Shown one piece after another: positions 62,998 to 64,000 of a DNA stretch of 64,000 nt. Every line of letters starts with the position of its first letter. Positions within the stretch are counted from its first letter, which is position 1. The stretch is from an uncultured Paracoccaceae bacterium (lineage in GTDB: Bacteria > Pseudomonadota > Alphaproteobacteria > Rhodobacterales > Rhodobacteraceae). Under the pieces are notes generated by a model, which saw only the letters and a program-made list of their open reading frames with translations, had not been told where the DNA came from and ran no database searches. Where the stretch lies: contig CATOSU010000002.1 in NCBI GenBank assembly GCA_951812615.1, positions 496,001 through 560,000 on the forward strand, written 5' to 3'. A program made the translations under genes and the position numbers.

Positions 62998-63756
62998 ATG
63001 TGGCGCTGGCTGCTCCTCTGCCTGCTGTTCCCGACCCATGCGATTGCCGAAGAAGTCGTGCTCGGCCTCTCCAGCGACGAGGTGTCCATCACCACCCGCT
63101 TTGACGGCGACGAGATCCTGATGTTCGGCGCAATCAAGCGCGAGGAACCCATTCCCGACGGCCCCCCGCTCGAGGTCATCATCGCCGTCGCCGGCCCGTC
63201 CGAACCGCTGACCGTGCGCCGCAAGGCGCGCCGCTTCGGGATCTGGGTCAACACCGACACCGTCGAGGTGGATGCCGCGCCCAGCTTCTATGCCGTCGCC
63301 ACCAGTGGCCCGCTCACTGACGTGCTCAGCAGCACCGAGGACCTGCGCTACAAGATCACCATCGACAACGCCATCCGCTCGGTCGGGGCCCCGTCGAACA
63401 TTCAGGATTCGATGGCCTTCACAGATGCAGTGATCCGCATCCGCGAAGATGCCGCGCTGTACCAGCACCTTGAAAATCAGGTGGCTGTCGACCAGCAGAC
63501 CCTGTTCCGCACAAATATCGACCTGCCGGCCAACCTGACTGAAGGCGCCTATGCCACCCGCATCTTCCTGACCCGCGGCGGGAAGATCGTCGGCAGCACC
63601 GAAACCGTCATCGACGTCCGCAAGGTCGGGCTGGAGCGCTGGCTGTTCACACTCAGCCGCCATCAGCCGCTGGTCTACGGGCTGATGTCGCTGGCCATCG
63701 CCATCCTCGCCGGCTGGGGGGCCTCCACCGCGTTCCGGCTCCTGCGCGAACGGTAA
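62998..63756 (+). CDS. TIGR02186 family membrane-anchored protein
   Basis: A 252-aa protein with a signal peptide (WRWLLLCLLFPTHAIAEEVV), a beta-rich periplasmic domain (VVLGLSSDEVSITTRFDGDE, LMFGAIKRE, FRTNIDLPANLTEGAYATRI) and a C-terminal membrane helix (LVYGLMSLAIAILAGWGAST). This is the layout of TIGR02186 proteins, which accompany TauE/SafE permeases and probably assist them on the periplasmic side. The ATG lies 2 bp after the permease stop. It converges on the SDR gene at the window edge. Confidence 0.87.
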   Translation: MWRWLLLCLLFPTHAIAEEVVLGLSSDEVSITTRFDGDEILMFGAIKREEPIPDGPPLEVIIAVAGPSEPLTVRRKARRFGIWVNTDTVEVDAAPSFYAVATSGPLTDVLSSTEDLRYKITIDNAIRSVGAPSNIQDSMAFTDAVIRIREDAALYQHLENQVAVDQQTLFRTNIDLPANLTEGAYATRIFLTRGGKIVGSTETVIDVRKVGLERWLFTLSRHQPLVYGLMSLAIAILAGWGASTAFRLLRER

Positions 63757-63769
63757 GGCCCGGACCGGA

Positions 63770-64000
63770 TCAGCCGCGCCCGATATAAGGCATCGTCGTG
63801 GCCATGACGGTCACGAACTGGACGTTGGCCTCCAGCGGCAGCGACGCCATGTGCAACACGGTGCTAGCGGCATTGCCCACATCCATCGACGGATCCGGGG
63901 TCTGGCCGTCGCTCAGCGCCCGCTGGATCTGTGCCTCGACCATCGGCGTGCGTGCATTGCCGATATCGATCTGCCCGCAGGCAATGTTAAACGGCCGCCC
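63770..64000 (-). CDS. Short-chain dehydrogenase, C-terminal part (runs off the window)
   Basis: The minus strand encodes the last 76 residues of an SDR: RPFNIACGQIDIGNARTPM is the strand-6 region, followed by MDVGNAASTVLHMASLPLEA and NVQFVTVMATTMPYIGRG before the stop. The tail is typical of a small group of Rhodobacterales SDRs. The catalytic part lies beyond position 64000. Only 13 bp separate it from the convergent TIGR02186 gene. Confidence 0.85.
   Translation of the reverse strand, partial: GRPFNIACGQIDIGNARTPMVEAQIQRALSDGQTPDPSMDVGNAASTVLHMASLPLEANVQFVTVMATTMPYIGRG

Noticed and set aside
1-64000. CRISPR arrays, rRNA and tRNA genes
   Set aside because: No regularly spaced repeat array and no cloverleaf or rRNA-like segment was recognised anywhere by eye; a covariance-model scan would be needed to exclude small RNAs.

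Overview
The window looks like a chromosomal segment of a Rhodobacterales (Roseobacter/Paracoccaceae-type) alphaproteobacterium. The supporting signs are high GC, dense ATGA-overlapping operons, a DctBD-controlled TRAP transporter whose DctD lacks the sigma54 contact loop (a habit of this order), a TauE/SafE permease next to a TIGR02186 protein, and the insertion sequence families present. No rRNA, tRNA or CRISPR array was seen.

Left part (1-25.1 kb, intact, core-like). A MarR regulator is followed by dctB-dctD and the TRAP operon dctP-dctQ-dctM, with tandem DctD-type palindromes between dctD and dctP. On the other strand lie a Crp/Fnr regulator and a DUF2892 membrane protein. Then comes the most remarkable block (8.27-25.05 kb): ten co-directional genes built around SrfB (actin/Hsp70-fold ATPase) and SrfC (dynamin-like P-loop GTPase). 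They are joined by three related membrane-anchored SrfA-type proteins (one carrying a periplasmic trypsin domain), a Sel1-type membrane protein, a secreted SH3b-vWA protein, a FtsEX/LolCDE-type ABC pair, a secreted FGE-fold protein and a peptidoglycan-binding protein. I read it as a trans-envelope NTPase machine of unknown function.

Middle part (25.1-56.0 kb, unstable accessory DNA). It starts with truncated genes and a SARP-type regulator broken by a frameshift and an IS3 element. Next is a divergent catabolic locus around a RpiR-regulated promoter at 38.03-38.27 kb. The leftward arm encodes an unknown TIM-barrel-like protein, an SDR, RpiR, an N-acyl-D-amino-acid deacylase-type amidohydrolase, a Gfo/Idh/MocA oxidoreductase, a VOC protein, a D-threonine-aldolase-like PLP enzyme and an HSL esterase. 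The rightward arm encodes a NitT/TauT-type ABC importer, a second Gfo/Idh/MocA enzyme and a flavin monooxygenase. Together they could import and degrade a small N-acylated or amino-containing compound. The monooxygenase and a later O-methyltransferase are each interrupted by an IS256-family copy with clean target duplications; each copy carries a different transposase frameshift. Two head-to-tail copies of a 2535-bp IS91-type element (HUH transposase plus tyrosine recombinase) close this part. Fragments of IS630 and IS6 elements are also present.

Right part (56.0-64.0 kb). A visibly lower-GC isochorismatase/enolase-superfamily pair looks transferred. It is followed by a purine/nucleoside-type ABC transporter (ATPase and two permeases, no binding protein in view), a TauE/SafE permease with its TIGR02186 partner, and the 3' end of an SDR gene running off the window.
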